DNA of 64,000 bases from Fen-455 sp050012675 (GCA_050012675.1 JBEKGS010000002.1:1-64000), one strand, 5' to 3'; shown: positions 27,334 to 36,053, numbered from the stretch's first letter. Notes: generated by a model from the letters alone, not told the origin. A program made the numbers and translations.

Positions 27334-28424
27334 CTGGAGCGGCCAGCAGGTGAAGTCGCGGCGAGCATGTCGGCAGCGGTGACGCGGCGGTCCGTTGCGT
27401 TGAGAGCCGAGCCCTGGGGGCTGGCGCCGAGCGCCAGGCCCGCCGCCGCCTCGAGGCACCTGAGGAGGTCACGCAGTTCAGGCGGGGGAGGGAAGTACTC
27501 GTCCTCATCGGTGGTGTGCACGATCTCGACGCCTCGCGTCGGGGCCAGGCGGTCGAGGAGGTCATCGACCAGCCAGTCGGGAGCCGACGCGCCGGCGGTG
27601 ACGCCCACCACCCCGGCGAGGTCCTCGGGCACCTCGGAAGGGGCGTTGACCCGCAGCACTCTCGGACAACCCGCGGCTGCGGCCACCTTGGCGAGCGCGA
27701 CCGTGTTGGAGGAGTTCGCCGACCCCAGCACGATCATGGCGTCACAACGGGGTGCCACCTCTTTGACGGCGCTCTGGCGGTTGGTCGTCGCATAGCAGAG
27801 ATCGGAACGCCCGGGCATCCACAGCTCGGGGTACCGCTCGCGGGCCCGCTCGACGACCCCCTCCCATTCGTCGTGGGCGAGGGTGGTCTGGGCGAGGAGC
27901 GCGACACGGGCGTCGGAGGCGAGCTCGATCCGGTCGAGGTCGTCCTCGTGCTCGACGAGATGGGCGGCCCCGGGCGCGACCGCCATCGTTCCGATGGCCT
28001 CCTCATGACCTGCGTGACCTACATACAGGATCGTGTAGCCCTTGTTGGCGCGAACCTTGAGCTCGTGGTGGACCTTGGTGACGAGGGGACAGCACGCATC
28101 GATGACGATGCGCCCTTTGTCGGCGGCCGCCTGTTCCACTTGAGGGGCCGAGCCGTGCGCCGAGAGCATCAAGGGCGCCGAGGGCGGGACCTCGGCGACG
28201 TCGTCGACGAAAACGACGCCCTGGCGGCGGAACTCCTCGACCACAAGGCGGTTGTGCACGATCTCGTGGTAGCAGTAAACGGGCGGCTCGAAGACGCGCA
28301 CCATCCACGCGAGCGCCTTGATGGCCATCTCCACCCCAGCGCAGAAGCCTCGTGGCTGGGCGAGCAGGACGAGCTCGACGCGACCGGCTCCCGGCTGGAA
28401 AGGCTGGTTTCGAGCCGATGTCAC
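27330..28424 (-). CDS. ispH: 4-hydroxy-3-methylbut-2-enyl diphosphate reductase
   Basis: A 364-residue [4Fe-4S] enzyme for the last step of the MEP isoprenoid pathway. The three cluster cysteines sit in PRGFCAGVEMA, DACCPLVTKVH and later the RVLRVNAPSE region preceded by GCP. HGSAPQVE and LGSANSSNTVAL are family blocks. It starts at GTG 28424, with a TACCCT -10-like element 8 bases upstream on this strand. It is divergent from the DUF512 gene; only 24 bases separate the two start codons. Confidence 0.93.
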   Translation of the reverse strand: MTSARNQPFQPGAGRVELVLLAQPRGFCAGVEMAIKALAWMVRVFEPPVYCYHEIVHNRLVVEEFRRQGVVFVDDVAEVPPSAPLMLSAHGSAPQVEQAAADKGRIVIDACCPLVTKVHHELKVRANKGYTILYVGHAGHEEAIGTMAVAPGAAHLVEHEDDLDRIELASDARVALLAQTTLAHDEWEGVVERARERYPELWMPGRSDLCYATTNRQSAVKEVAPRCDAMIVLGSANSSNTVALAKVAAAAGCPRVLRVNAPSEVPEDLAGVVGVTAGASAPDWLVDDLLDRLAPTRGVEIVHTTDEDEYFPPPPELRDLLRCLEAAAGLALGASPQGSALNATDRRVTAADMLAATSPAGRSR

Positions 28425-28432
28425 AGTAGACC

Positions 28433-28442
28433 AGGGTAGCCT
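28433..28442. promoter_or_regulatory. overlapping divergent -10 elements
   Basis: The + strand reads TAGCCT (28437-28442), 6 bases before ATG 28449. The - strand reads TACCCT (complement of 28433-28438), 8 bases before the ispH GTG. The hexamers share two base pairs, so polymerase cannot occupy both at once. Confidence 0.5.
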
Positions 28443-28448
28443 TTGGAA

Positions 28449-29825
28449 ATGCCACTACCGCAGGTGGTGGCCGTGGCCGCGCATTCGCCGGCTGAACGTT
28501 TCGGGGTCCTTCCGGGCGACGAGCTCCGCTCGATGAACGGACGGGTGCCTCGAGACGTCATTGAGTACCAGTTGCTCGCGGACGAGTCGACAGTCGAACT
28601 CGAGGTTGTCCGCGGCGGTGTCGAGCTCGAGGTCACGGTCGTCAAGCAGTCAGGTGAGCCACTCGGGCTCGAGATCTCTTCGGCGATCTTCGACCGCGTG
28701 CGGACCTGCGACAACCATTGTGAGTTCTGCTTTATCTACCAGCTGCCCAAGAACCTGCGGCGGAACCTGTACGTGAAGGACGACGACTACAGGCTCTCGT
28801 TCCTCTACGGCAACTTCACGACCCTCACACGCTTCACCGAGCTCGACCTCGAACGCGTCGTCGATCAGCGCTTGTCGCCCCTTTACGTCTCCATTCACGC
28901 CACCGATCCCGACGTGCGCTCGGCCATGTTGCGCAACCCGCGGGGCGCGGTCAGTCTCAGGTGGCTTCGGTGCCTGCTCGACAACGGCATCGAGGTGCAC
29001 GGTCAAGTCGTGGTCTGCCCCGGTGTGAACGACGCAGCGGTGCTGCACGGGACCCTGGCGGGCGTCCTCGACCGTTTTCCCGAGCTCGTGACGGTGGCAG
29101 TGGTGCCCCTCGGCGTGAGCCGCTACTCCAAGGAGGCGGCCATGCGGCCGCATACGCCCGAAGAGGCGAGGGCGACGGTCGAGACCGTGCACGAATGGCA
29201 GCAGCGCTTCAGCCGGGCGCTCGGCCGCCGGGTCGTATGGGCATCAGACGAGTACTACCTGCTGGCCGGCGCCGAGTTCCCCGGGCCGGAGGACTACGAG
29301 GGCTTCCCACAGCACGAGAACGGCGTCGGGATGGTGCGCTCGTTCGAGCAGTCCTTCGCCGGGGGCGCCTCCGTGCTCGATGGAGCGCGGGCGCCTGCGA
29401 GGACCGGCTTTTTCGCCTGGGTCGAGGGTGCACCCGCCGAGGGTTACCGGGCGCCGCGTACCGGGGCGGTCACCTTGAAGGCCCGTCCGGTCCGAAAGAC
29501 GCCCCCGACGATCCTCACGGGTGACTACGGTTCCCTCGTGCTGAGACCGCTCTTGGACCGCCATGGCTTCGACAAGGTCAGGATCGTTGACGTGCGCAAC
29601 GAGTTCTTCGGCGGCAACATCGCCGTGGCGGGCCTGATGACCGCGGCGGACCTCTCCCGCACCCTGGCCGACGAGCCCTCGGGCGGGCGGTACCTGCTGC
29701 CCGATGTCTGCTTGTCGAAGGGTCGGTTCATCGACGGGCCCTCGCTCGAAGACCTCCCGAGGCCGGTCGAGGTGGTCGCGACCGACGGGGCCTCGCTGCG
29801 CCGGATCCTGGAGGCGGCGAGATGA
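28449..29825 (+). CDS. DUF512 radical SAM protein with N-terminal PDZ domain
   Basis: A 458-residue protein. Residues 1-~75 are PDZ-like (AHSPAERFGVLPGDELRSMNG). Next is a radical SAM-like cysteine triad C-x3-C-x2-C (CDNHCEFCFI, residue ~88), then the DUF512 C-terminal part. The family is widespread next to der in Gram-positive bacteria; its reaction is unknown. ATG 28449 is preferred to TTG 28443 because a -10 lies 6 bases before it. The stop overlaps der by 4 bases. Confidence 0.88.
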   Translation: MPLPQVVAVAAHSPAERFGVLPGDELRSMNGRVPRDVIEYQLLADESTVELEVVRGGVELEVTVVKQSGEPLGLEISSAIFDRVRTCDNHCEFCFIYQLPKNLRRNLYVKDDDYRLSFLYGNFTTLTRFTELDLERVVDQRLSPLYVSIHATDPDVRSAMLRNPRGAVSLRWLRCLLDNGIEVHGQVVVCPGVNDAAVLHGTLAGVLDRFPELVTVAVVPLGVSRYSKEAAMRPHTPEEARATVETVHEWQQRFSRALGRRVVWASDEYYLLAGAEFPGPEDYEGFPQHENGVGMVRSFEQSFAGGASVLDGARAPARTGFFAWVEGAPAEGYRAPRTGAVTLKARPVRKTPPTILTGDYGSLVLRPLLDRHGFDKVRIVDVRNEFFGGNIAVAGLMTAADLSRTLADEPSGGRYLLPDVCLSKGRFIDGPSLEDLPRPVEVVATDGASLRRILEAAR

Positions 29826-31162
29826 CGAGAGGACGCCTGCCCGTCGTCGCCGTGGTCGGGCGCCCGAACGTCGGCAAGTCGACCCTCGTGAACCGGATCG
29901 CCGGTCGCCAGCTCGCCATCGTCGAAGCCCGACCCGGTGTGACACGCGACCGCCTGGAGGTCGAGTGTGAGTGGAACGGGCGCTCGTTCCTCGTCGTTGA
30001 CACGGGCGGGATGCTGGAGCGCGGGGACACGCTCGACGAGAAGGTGACCGAGCAGGCTCTCCGGGCACTCGACGGGGCCGACCTCGTGCTGCTCGTCCTC
30101 GACACGACCACCGGCGTGACCGGCGAGGACAGCGTCGTAGCCCAGCTCGTTCGCCGCGCGGGACGCGAAGTGATCGTGGTCGCCAACAAGGTCGACTCCG
30201 ACAAGCGGGAGATCGACGCCTGGGAGTTCGCCGGCCTCGGGCTCGGCGAGCCGGCCGCGGTGAGCGCCCTGCACGGCAGAGGTGTCGGGGACCTGCTCGA
30301 CGATCTGGTCCAAAGTCTGCCCGAGGCTCCCACGTCGCCATCGACCGGGGATGCTGCGACGGGGGCAGGCGAGCCGGTGGCGCCGGGGGCCGTCCCGGCC
30401 GTTGCCATCGTCGGGCGGCCCAACGTCGGCAAGTCGACGTTGTTCAACCGGCTCTCGGGCGAGGAGCGCTCCGTCGTCCACGACCTGCCGGGCACGACGC
30501 GCGACGCCATCGACACCGTCATCGAGACCGACGACGGGGCTGTCAAGCTCATCGACACCGCCGGGATGCGGCGCCGGGCGAGAAGCGGCGAAGGACCCGA
30601 GTACTACTCGCTCGTACGGGCACTGCGAGCGCTCGACCGCGCCGACGTCGCTTTGTTGGTCCTCGATGCCACAGAAGGCGTGACCCATCAGGACCAGCGC
30701 CTCGCGGAGCGGATCGACGCCTCGGGCAGCCCGGTGGTGATCCTGCTCAACAAGTGGGACATGGTCGACACCGACGGCCGTCTCGAGGTGAGCGAGGCGG
30801 TGGCCGACCGGCTCGCGTTCCTCGGGTACGCGCCCGTGCTGCGCGTCTCGGCCAAGACGGGACTCGGTGTGCATCGTCTCCTGCCGGCGGTGAGCGAGGC
30901 CATGAGCGCCTACCACCGCCGGATCCCCACGGGTCGCCTGAACGACGGGCTGCGAAGCGCCCAGGCGGCGCAACCGCCACCCGGAGGTGCCCGCATCCTC
31001 TACGGCGTGCAGGGCGCGGTCGACCCACCGACGATCACCTTGTTCGCGACGCGGCGTCTGCCTTCAACCTATCTGCGCTATCTGGAGCGTTCCCTGAGAG
31101 CGCGCTTCGAGCTCGGCCCGACGCCGATCGAGCTCCGCGTCCGGGTTCGCCAGCAGAGATGA
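29822..31162 (+). CDS. der: ribosome-assembly GTPase Der (EngA)
   Basis: A 446-residue double GTPase. G1 motifs GRPNVGKSTLVNRI (residues ~13-26) and GRPNVGKSTLFNRL (~199-212) mark the two G domains. NKVD and NKWD are the G4 motifs, and the C-terminal KH-like domain ends in IELRVRVRQQR. It acts in 50S subunit maturation. ATG 29822 overlaps the DUF512 stop, a conserved pairing. Confidence 0.95.
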   Translation: MTRGRLPVVAVVGRPNVGKSTLVNRIAGRQLAIVEARPGVTRDRLEVECEWNGRSFLVVDTGGMLERGDTLDEKVTEQALRALDGADLVLLVLDTTTGVTGEDSVVAQLVRRAGREVIVVANKVDSDKREIDAWEFAGLGLGEPAAVSALHGRGVGDLLDDLVQSLPEAPTSPSTGDAATGAGEPVAPGAVPAVAIVGRPNVGKSTLFNRLSGEERSVVHDLPGTTRDAIDTVIETDDGAVKLIDTAGMRRRARSGEGPEYYSLVRALRALDRADVALLVLDATEGVTHQDQRLAERIDASGSPVVILLNKWDMVDTDGRLEVSEAVADRLAFLGYAPVLRVSAKTGLGVHRLLPAVSEAMSAYHRRIPTGRLNDGLRSAQAAQPPPGGARILYGVQGAVDPPTITLFATRRLPSTYLRYLERSLRARFELGPTPIELRVRVRQQR

Positions 31163-31271
31163 CCCAGCCGGTGCTGTCGGTCGGACGACCCGCAGCACAA
31201 TTGGCCGGCACCGCGTCGAGGACCGCCAGGGCGGTGCAGCACGACCGAGACCGGGCTTGAGGCCCTGAACG

Positions 31272-31532
31272 ATGCCGCGGTGCCCTAAATGCGATCGGCC
31301 GGTCGATGACGATGAGCTAGGCCCGGGCGAGCCTGGTGCAGACGCCGTGGAGAGCGGCGTCATGGACCGGTGCCCAACCTGCGGGGCCGAGCTCTTGACG
31401 GAGGACGGAAAAGGCGCCGGCGATGCTCCCCCAAAGGCGCCTTGGCATTTCAAGCTGCTCGTAGTGGGCACGGTTGGCTACCTCGGCTACCGCCTGTACC
31501 AGGGCATCGGCTGGCTCATCCACCACGCCTGA
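31272..31532 (+). CDS. small zinc-ribbon membrane protein, unknown function
   Basis: An 86-residue protein. Two CxxC pairs (MPRCPKCD, DRCPTCG) make a zinc ribbon. An acidic linker follows, and one C-terminal membrane helix (FKLLVVGTVGYLGYRLYQGI). It starts at ATG 31272. I do not recognise the family. It stands alone 109 bases after der. Confidence 0.7.
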   Translation: MPRCPKCDRPVDDDELGPGEPGADAVESGVMDRCPTCGAELLTEDGKGAGDAPPKAPWHFKLLVVGTVGYLGYRLYQGIGWLIHHA

Positions 31533-31633
31533 GCCAGGACGCCCCGCAGCTTGTCGACGGCTCGGGCCCGGTGATGGCGACGAACCTCCACGGCCGTGAG
31601 CCGGGCGCCGTATCGAAGGGCCTCGCAAGCCGT

Positions 31634-31639
31634 TAGCCT
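31634..31639 (+). promoter_or_regulatory. -10 element of the nfeD-stomatin operon
   Basis: TAGCCT lies 30 bases before ATG 31670. Here a leader with a strong Shine-Dalgarno (GGAGG) follows, unlike the leaderless genes nearby that use the same hexamer. Confidence 0.4.
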
Positions 31640-31669
31640 TGATGTCGCGCAGCCGGGGAAGGAGGCGCT

Positions 31670-32221
31670 ATGTGGGTTATCGCAGGGGTTCTGCTGGGGC
31701 TCGTCGTCCTCGCGTCACTGATCGGATTCCATGTGGGTCCGCACGCGCACGTGGCGGCGGGTGTTCTCGGAGTGCTCGCGGCGGTCTGGCTCGTGGTGAT
31801 GGCCGTCGACGGGCGTTCCGCCCCGGTGCTCTGGGCACTGCTCAGTGCCGACGTGGTCGTCTCCGCCGGCATCGCGACGCTTGGCTGGAAAGCGCTCACG
31901 ACCCCGGGCACGTCCGCAAGTCGTCACCTGGTGTCGCCCGACGGCGCCGAAGGCATCGCTGTCGGTGACCTGGAACCCGATGGCATCGTCCGGGTCAACG
32001 GTGAGACCTGGTCGGCCGTCGCCCTCAACGCGCCGGTGCGAGCGGGCACGCCGGTCCAGGTCGTAAGGGCCAAGGGAGTCCGCCTGGAGGTATGGGGCGA
32101 CCAGCTGATGGCACCCGGCGGTCACGCGGAGCTTGAAGCTACGATCCCGACCGACGGCGTCCCGGTCGAAGGTTCGCCGGCCCCGCCCGGAGAGGCGACA
32201 AACCAAGGAGGTGGCTCATGA
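31670..32221 (+). CDS. NfeD-like membrane protein
   Basis: A 183-residue protein with about three N-terminal membrane helices (residues 1-~75) and a C-terminal OB-fold of the NfeD type (GIAVGDLEPDGIVRVNGETW, then GTPVQVVRAKGVRLEV). NfeD proteins pair with stomatins in membrane microdomain organisation, and the next gene is a stomatin with a 4-base overlap. A Gly/Pro-rich tail ends the protein. The Shine-Dalgarno is GGAGG. Confidence 0.85.
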   Translation: MWVIAGVLLGLVVLASLIGFHVGPHAHVAAGVLGVLAAVWLVVMAVDGRSAPVLWALLSADVVVSAGIATLGWKALTTPGTSASRHLVSPDGAEGIAVGDLEPDGIVRVNGETWSAVALNAPVRAGTPVQVVRAKGVRLEVWGDQLMAPGGHAELEATIPTDGVPVEGSPAPPGEATNQGGGS

Positions 32222-33162
32222 TCATCGGGATCGTGATCGGAGTGGTGGTGCTCTGCCTCCTCATCCTGGCAGGGATCTCGGTGAGGATCGTGCGCGAGTA
32301 CCAGCGCATCGTGCTGTTCAGGCTGGGCCGGGCGCTCGGCACCCGCGGCCCCGGGCTCATCCTCATCAACCCTGTCACGGACCGGACCTCGTGGGTGGAC
32401 CTTCGCGAGCAGTACCTCGAGATCCCGCACCAGACAGCGATAACCAAGGACAACGCGTCGATCTCGATCGACTTCATCATCTTCTACAAGGTGGTCGATC
32501 CCTCGATGTCGGTGCTGCGCGTCGGCAACTTCGCAGGCGCCGCGCAGAACGTAGCCGCGACGACGTTGCGGAGCGTGGTCGGCGACATGCCGCTCGACGA
32601 CGTGCTGTCCAAGCGCGAAGACATGAACGCTTCGCTTCGCGTGCGCCTCGACGAAGTGACAGAGCGATGGGGAGTCAAGGTCACCACGGTCGAGGTGCGC
32701 GAGGTGAACCCACCGCCGGGAGTACTGGACGCCATGACCCGCCAGATGTCAGCCGAGCGCACCCGCCGTGCGGCCGTCACAGAGGCCGAGGGGCAAAAGC
32801 AGGCTGCCATCACCCTCGCCGAGGGCACCAAGCAGGCGGCGATCCTGGCTGCCGAAGGCGAACGCCAAAGTGCCATCCTGCGCGCCGAGGGGCTGTCGGC
32901 AGGCCTTGAGAGGATCCTCACTGTCGCCCGCGGCCTCGACAGCAACACCATGCAGCTTCAGTACCTGGAGACTCTGAAGCAGGTCGGGTCCTCACCTTCG
33001 ACCAAACTGGTCGTGCCTATGGAGCTCGGGGGACTCCTGAACGGCCTGAAGAACATCCTGCCGGTGGACCCGGGACGATTCTCGGGCACCGCCTCGCTCG
33101 GCGCGGCGACTTCGAACGATGACGGACCACCTACGCGCTCGGGCGCCGAGCCGGCCGCCTGA
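32218..33162 (+). CDS. SPFH/stomatin-like protein
   Basis: A 314-residue slipin: one N-terminal membrane helix (IIGIVIGVVVLCLLILAGI), then the SPFH domain (VREYQRIVLFRLGRALGTRG, ITKDNASISIDFIIFYKVVD). A helical Ala/Glu-rich segment follows (EGQKQAAITLAEGTKQAAIL), which oligomerises. It is predicted to scaffold membrane proteins and act with the NfeD partner upstream. It is the last clear gene of the compact core region. Confidence 0.9.
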   Translation: MIIGIVIGVVVLCLLILAGISVRIVREYQRIVLFRLGRALGTRGPGLILINPVTDRTSWVDLREQYLEIPHQTAITKDNASISIDFIIFYKVVDPSMSVLRVGNFAGAAQNVAATTLRSVVGDMPLDDVLSKREDMNASLRVRLDEVTERWGVKVTTVEVREVNPPPGVLDAMTRQMSAERTRRAAVTEAEGQKQAAITLAEGTKQAAILAAEGERQSAILRAEGLSAGLERILTVARGLDSNTMQLQYLETLKQVGSSPSTKLVVPMELGGLLNGLKNILPVDPGRFSGTASLGAATSNDDGPPTRSGAEPAA

Positions 33163-33193
33163 CGCCAAGTAGTCTCAGCCCAAGGCCAGGGCC

Positions 33194-33477
33194 CTGCGAG
33201 GCTTTCTCCCGTCCGCTCTGTCGGTACTGGCAGTGATCGCGTTGGGGGTGGCAGTTCTCGACCGGGTGGCATCGCCCGGTACGTCGCGCTGGCGGCAAAT
33301 GGTGAGGGCTACCTGTCCGCAGGTCCGGGGGCCGTCACTTGGCTCACGGTGCGCGCGAACGGGAGTCGCCTCGCCGCTGAGGCCACCGTCTGGGAGGTAT
33401 GGGTCGCGAAGTTCTCCTGGGAACTAGAAGCCGGCAATGGCCCCTTGGTCGGCACCGTCGTAAGCGTCGACCCCTGA
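33194..33477 (+). pseudogene. frameshifted small membrane-anchored protein remnant
   Basis: Two adjacent frames look like halves of one protein. The first, from about 33194, reads RGFLPSALSVLAVIALG and resembles a signal or membrane anchor, but has no good start codon. The second, ending at TGA 33477, reads VALAANGEGYLSAGPG, then TWLTVRANGSRLAAEATVW, then GPLVGTVVSVDP. The switch falls near 33270-33290. No family is recognised. It could instead be two chance frames. Confidence 0.35.
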
Positions 33478-33569
33478 GCGCGCATACGTCACCGGGTCCG
33501 ACCCGTCAGTAGGCCACCGCCAGCGTCGGACTACTGCAAGTAGCAGCTCGCCGTGTACGCGAACCTGAG

Positions 33570-33594
33570 CCGTCAGGGCTTCGTGGGAGCATGA
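33570..33594 (+). repeat. 25-bp direct repeat, copy 1
   Basis: CCGTCAGGGCTTCGTGGGAG followed by CATGA. It covers the ribosome-binding region and start codon of the next gene. A 24/25 match lies at 34931-34955, just after that gene, suggesting a partial tandem duplication. Confidence 0.8.
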
Positions 33595-34904
33595 TGACCA
33601 GGAGGTTGCGCGCGCTCGCGACCGTGGTGATAGCCGTAGCCCTGAGCGTGTTCGCGAGCGCGCAGACCTTCGCTGCAACGACGGTGCCGGTCACGGCCAA
33701 GGCGCTGCCTGCGGTTGACCTTCCGGCCACCCCAACCGGGTGGGTGCCGGTCGCCTACGGAGACGCGCAGATATCGGTCCCGGCCGGGTTCAACGTCTTC
33801 TACCTTGATTCTGAATGCGGTTCCATACTGCGACCCGGCACCGTACTGGTCGGTGACGGCTCGGTCCCCAACTGCTCGTTCGGCACCATTCAGCCGAACG
33901 GGACCTTGATTCACTTCTCTCCGCTAACTCGCAATCCCGCCGTTTGGAAAAACGAGAAGCCGATGCGCCTCAATGGTCTGTCGGTCTACCTGGGACCGGG
34001 CATGGACCCGTACCTTTCTGGCTACGGCTTGGAATACGAGGCCAACGACTACATCGTCCCGTCCCTCGATATCGAAGTCGCGGGTGTCGGGCCGCTTGCC
34101 AAGCTGGTCCTGAACACCGTGACTCGTTCTCCGCGGGCCGTGGCACTGGCATCAGGCGCTTCACCGGTGGTTCCATCGTCCTGGCAACAGGTGACCTCTG
34201 CCGGGGTACGGTTCTCGGTCCCGCCGAACTGGCCCATCTCCCGGACCGAGGTAACTCCTGGTCTGGGAGACATCTGTAAGACGCTCGGTGTGGCATTTGC
34301 CAGCACGGCCGTAACCTTGAGCACCGACGCGCGCCCCATGGTCCTTCCCCCTTGCGCTTATTTTCCACCGACTCCGCAACCACCGGAGAACGGGGTCCAG
34401 GTCGATTCGGGGTTACGTACCGAGCCGATGGTGACGCTGTCCTTCTCGGCTCATTGCTTGGTTCTGCACGGCCTGACATCGTGCCCGGCGACCTCGCCCG
34501 CGTTCTCCATCCTCGTCCTCAGGCTGAACGTGCCTGGGCGTGACAAGCCGGTCTTCTTCTCCATCGGGTTGGCGGGGAACGGGATGGTCGCGCGCACGAT
34601 CCTGTACTCGTTAGGGAACGCCGCTTCTCCAAGCCGGACAGTCCCCGAGCGCACGGGCGTCGTGACAGGGGTTGTCCAAGCCTGCGAGGGCGTTGAGGTC
34701 CCGGCTGGTGAAATTATCCATGTGAAGGTAGGGCTCTACTCAGAGTCGAAGCGCGTTGCCTCGCAGACGGTGGTCTCGGGTACCAAGTACAGGTTCTCGG
34801 TCAGCCCTGGAACGTACCGTGTAACTGATCGCTGGGGATCCAAGGTTGTATCCGTACGGGCCGGTCGCATCGTCACTGCCAATTTCTGGAACTCCTGCGT
34901 TTAG
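33591..34904 (+). CDS. secreted protein of unknown function
   Basis: A 437-residue exported protein. The signal peptide is residues 1-~29 (RRLRALATVVIAVALSVFAS, cleavage near AQTFA-A). Paired blocks follow: GWVPVAYGDAQISVPAGFNV near residue 49 and SSWQQVTSAGVRFSVPPNWP near residue 202 look like an internal duplication of a beta-rich module. The C-terminal ~75 residues resemble a carboxypeptidase-regulatory/Ig-like fold (SGTKYRFSVSPGTYRVT). Several Cys residues could form disulfides outside the cell. The family is not recognised. Start is ATG 33591 or 33594, with GGGAG upstream. Confidence 0.72.
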   Translation: MMTRRLRALATVVIAVALSVFASAQTFAATTVPVTAKALPAVDLPATPTGWVPVAYGDAQISVPAGFNVFYLDSECGSILRPGTVLVGDGSVPNCSFGTIQPNGTLIHFSPLTRNPAVWKNEKPMRLNGLSVYLGPGMDPYLSGYGLEYEANDYIVPSLDIEVAGVGPLAKLVLNTVTRSPRAVALASGASPVVPSSWQQVTSAGVRFSVPPNWPISRTEVTPGLGDICKTLGVAFASTAVTLSTDARPMVLPPCAYFPPTPQPPENGVQVDSGLRTEPMVTLSFSAHCLVLHGLTSCPATSPAFSILVLRLNVPGRDKPVFFSIGLAGNGMVARTILYSLGNAASPSRTVPERTGVVTGVVQACEGVEVPAGEIIHVKVGLYSESKRVASQTVVSGTKYRFSVSPGTYRVTDRWGSKVVSVRAGRIVTANFWNSCV

Positions 34905-35228
34905 GACGTGCAAGGGTACCGGTACCCATCCCGTCGGGGCTTCGTGGGAGCATGACGAGTCAAGCTGTCAACAGGGGAGTCGGCCTCGACATCTCGCGAC
35001 GGTGGCCGAGATGGTGCTCAGCGCCGTGGTCCACCAGGGCGTGAGCGGTTGTGGGCCGAGAGAGCTTAGGGGCACAAGAAAGTCCTGGTCGCAGATCACC
35101 GTAGAGGCGTTGAAATGATCCGCAAAAGGTAGTGTGCCGCTACTCGAGGTCCACCCCGAAGATCTCTGCTGTACGGCGATCGCGGCATCCTGCCATCAGC
35201 ACGCCGTGCGCACGCAGTGCTCGACTAG
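34905..35228. other. intergenic region with decayed duplication
   Basis: 324 bases without a convincing gene. It holds the second direct repeat and a ~60-base stretch resembling a degraded second signal-peptide region. The rest shows no feature I can name. Confidence 0.4.
34931..34955 (+). repeat. 25-bp direct repeat, copy 2
   Basis: CCGTCGGGGCTTCGTGGGAG followed by CATGA; one mismatch to 33570-33594. The bases after it (CTCGCGACGGTGG... near 34990) weakly resemble the start of the secreted-protein gene (LATV-type signal peptide), as if a second copy began here and decayed. Confidence 0.75.
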
Positions 35229-35633
35229 TCAGGCGATCTGCTTTCCCGCATTCGGCCCTACCGATTGATCGTAGATGGCCTCAACACGAATCTTCACGAC
35301 GTACGTCGGTGCAGGCAGGGCCGAAGAAATCTGCTTCAACTCTTCCGCAGTCTGCTCAAAGAGCACGCCGCTCGACAGCAGTTCGGCGGTTCCCTTGATC
35401 TGATAGCCGACGCGCGTGGCCGCGTCGATCACTGTCACAGCTACTTTCGGGTTCTGCTCCAGGTTCTGCCGCGTCTTGATGGAGTACAGATCGGCGAAGA
35501 CAATGTGCTGATCGTCGAGCACCCGCACCGAGCCCTTCGGCGTGGTATTGGGGGTGCCGTCACTGGCGGCAGTCGCCACCCATGCCAGCTTGCCGGGGAG
35601 AAAATCCTGGACCTGCTTCGGAATGGTCACCAC
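35229..35633 (-). CDS. pyridoxamine 5'-phosphate oxidase-family (FMN-binding split barrel) protein
   Basis: A 134-residue split-barrel protein: LAWVATAASDGTPNTTPKGS is the FMN-binding entry, followed by IVFADLYSIKTRQNLEQNP and VAVTVID, all typical of small PNPOx-like proteins. These are flavin or F420-dependent reductases, or haem-utilisation relatives; the substrate is unknown. It starts at GTG 35633, with GAGGA upstream on this strand. Confidence 0.85.
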   Translation of the reverse strand: MVTIPKQVQDFLPGKLAWVATAASDGTPNTTPKGSVRVLDDQHIVFADLYSIKTRQNLEQNPKVAVTVIDAATRVGYQIKGTAELLSSGVLFEQTAEELKQISSALPAPTYVVKIRVEAIYDQSVGPNAGKQIA

Positions 35634-35738
35634 GCGTTTCGTCCTCGTCTCTTAGACCCTCGTGACGTCGGATGATAATCGCTCTCCCATCGACCGCCCA
35701 GACCTGCCTCGAACTAGCGTTCGTAGCTTAAGGGAGTG

Positions 35739-36053
35739 CTATCTGGGTTTTGGGGAGATCGGCTCAGTACCGTGGCCCCAGCGTGGGTCAAAATGCTCAC
35801 CCTTGCCGCTTATCACCCTCGAGTAAGGCTCGTATAGTTGCCCCATAAAGAGGCGCCTGGGCTCGCTGCGAGGAGCGCAAACCCAGGCGCCGTCCGCGAC
35901 AGCGCCTCCATACCTCACGTAGGGGAACGGACAGGTCCCCTCGCGAATCGCGTTGTACAGAGTCCACGTCGACGTTGCTGTCACGCGCTGGCCGCTGTGG
36001 GTGGTGCCACGCTGGACCTCGGCGAGTACGCTCGTGACGTGAACATGTGACAC
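35739..36053 (-). CDS. possible excisionase-like HTH protein or remnant
   Basis: A 104-residue frame. Residues ~27-50 (TSTWTLYNAIREGTCPFPYV, then RYGG) resemble the helix-turn-helix core of small excisionase/AlpA-type proteins that accompany tyrosine integrases. The N- and C-terminal parts do not fit and may be decayed. It begins on the base where the opposite-strand tRNA-Pro starts, a classic place for an integrated element. A 10-bp hairpin lies inside it. Could be non-coding. Confidence 0.35.
   Translation of the reverse strand: MSHVHVTSVLAEVQRGTTHSGQRVTATSTWTLYNAIREGTCPFPYVRYGGAVADGAWVCAPRSEPRRLFMGQLYEPYSRVISGKGEHFDPRWGHGTEPISPKPR
35810..35891 (+). other. promoter followed by a strong GC hairpin (candidate small RNA)
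   Basis: TTATCA (35810-35815) and TATAGT (35833-35838) have ideal 17-base spacing. Transcription would begin near 35845 and run straight into a perfect 10-bp stem GGCGCCTGGG / CCCAGGCGCC (35852-35861 with 35882-35891). The 20-base loop can itself pair (GCTCGCT with AGGAGCGC-like bases). It could be a small RNA, or a leader reaching the tRNA-Pro gene 160 bases on. No known RNA family is recognised. Confidence 0.35.

Noticed and set aside
25259..27565. Open frame of over 760 codons antisense to the MFS gene and through the glycosyltransferase
   Set aside because: Arg/Pro/His-rich translation without motifs; it overlaps two genes with clear family signatures.
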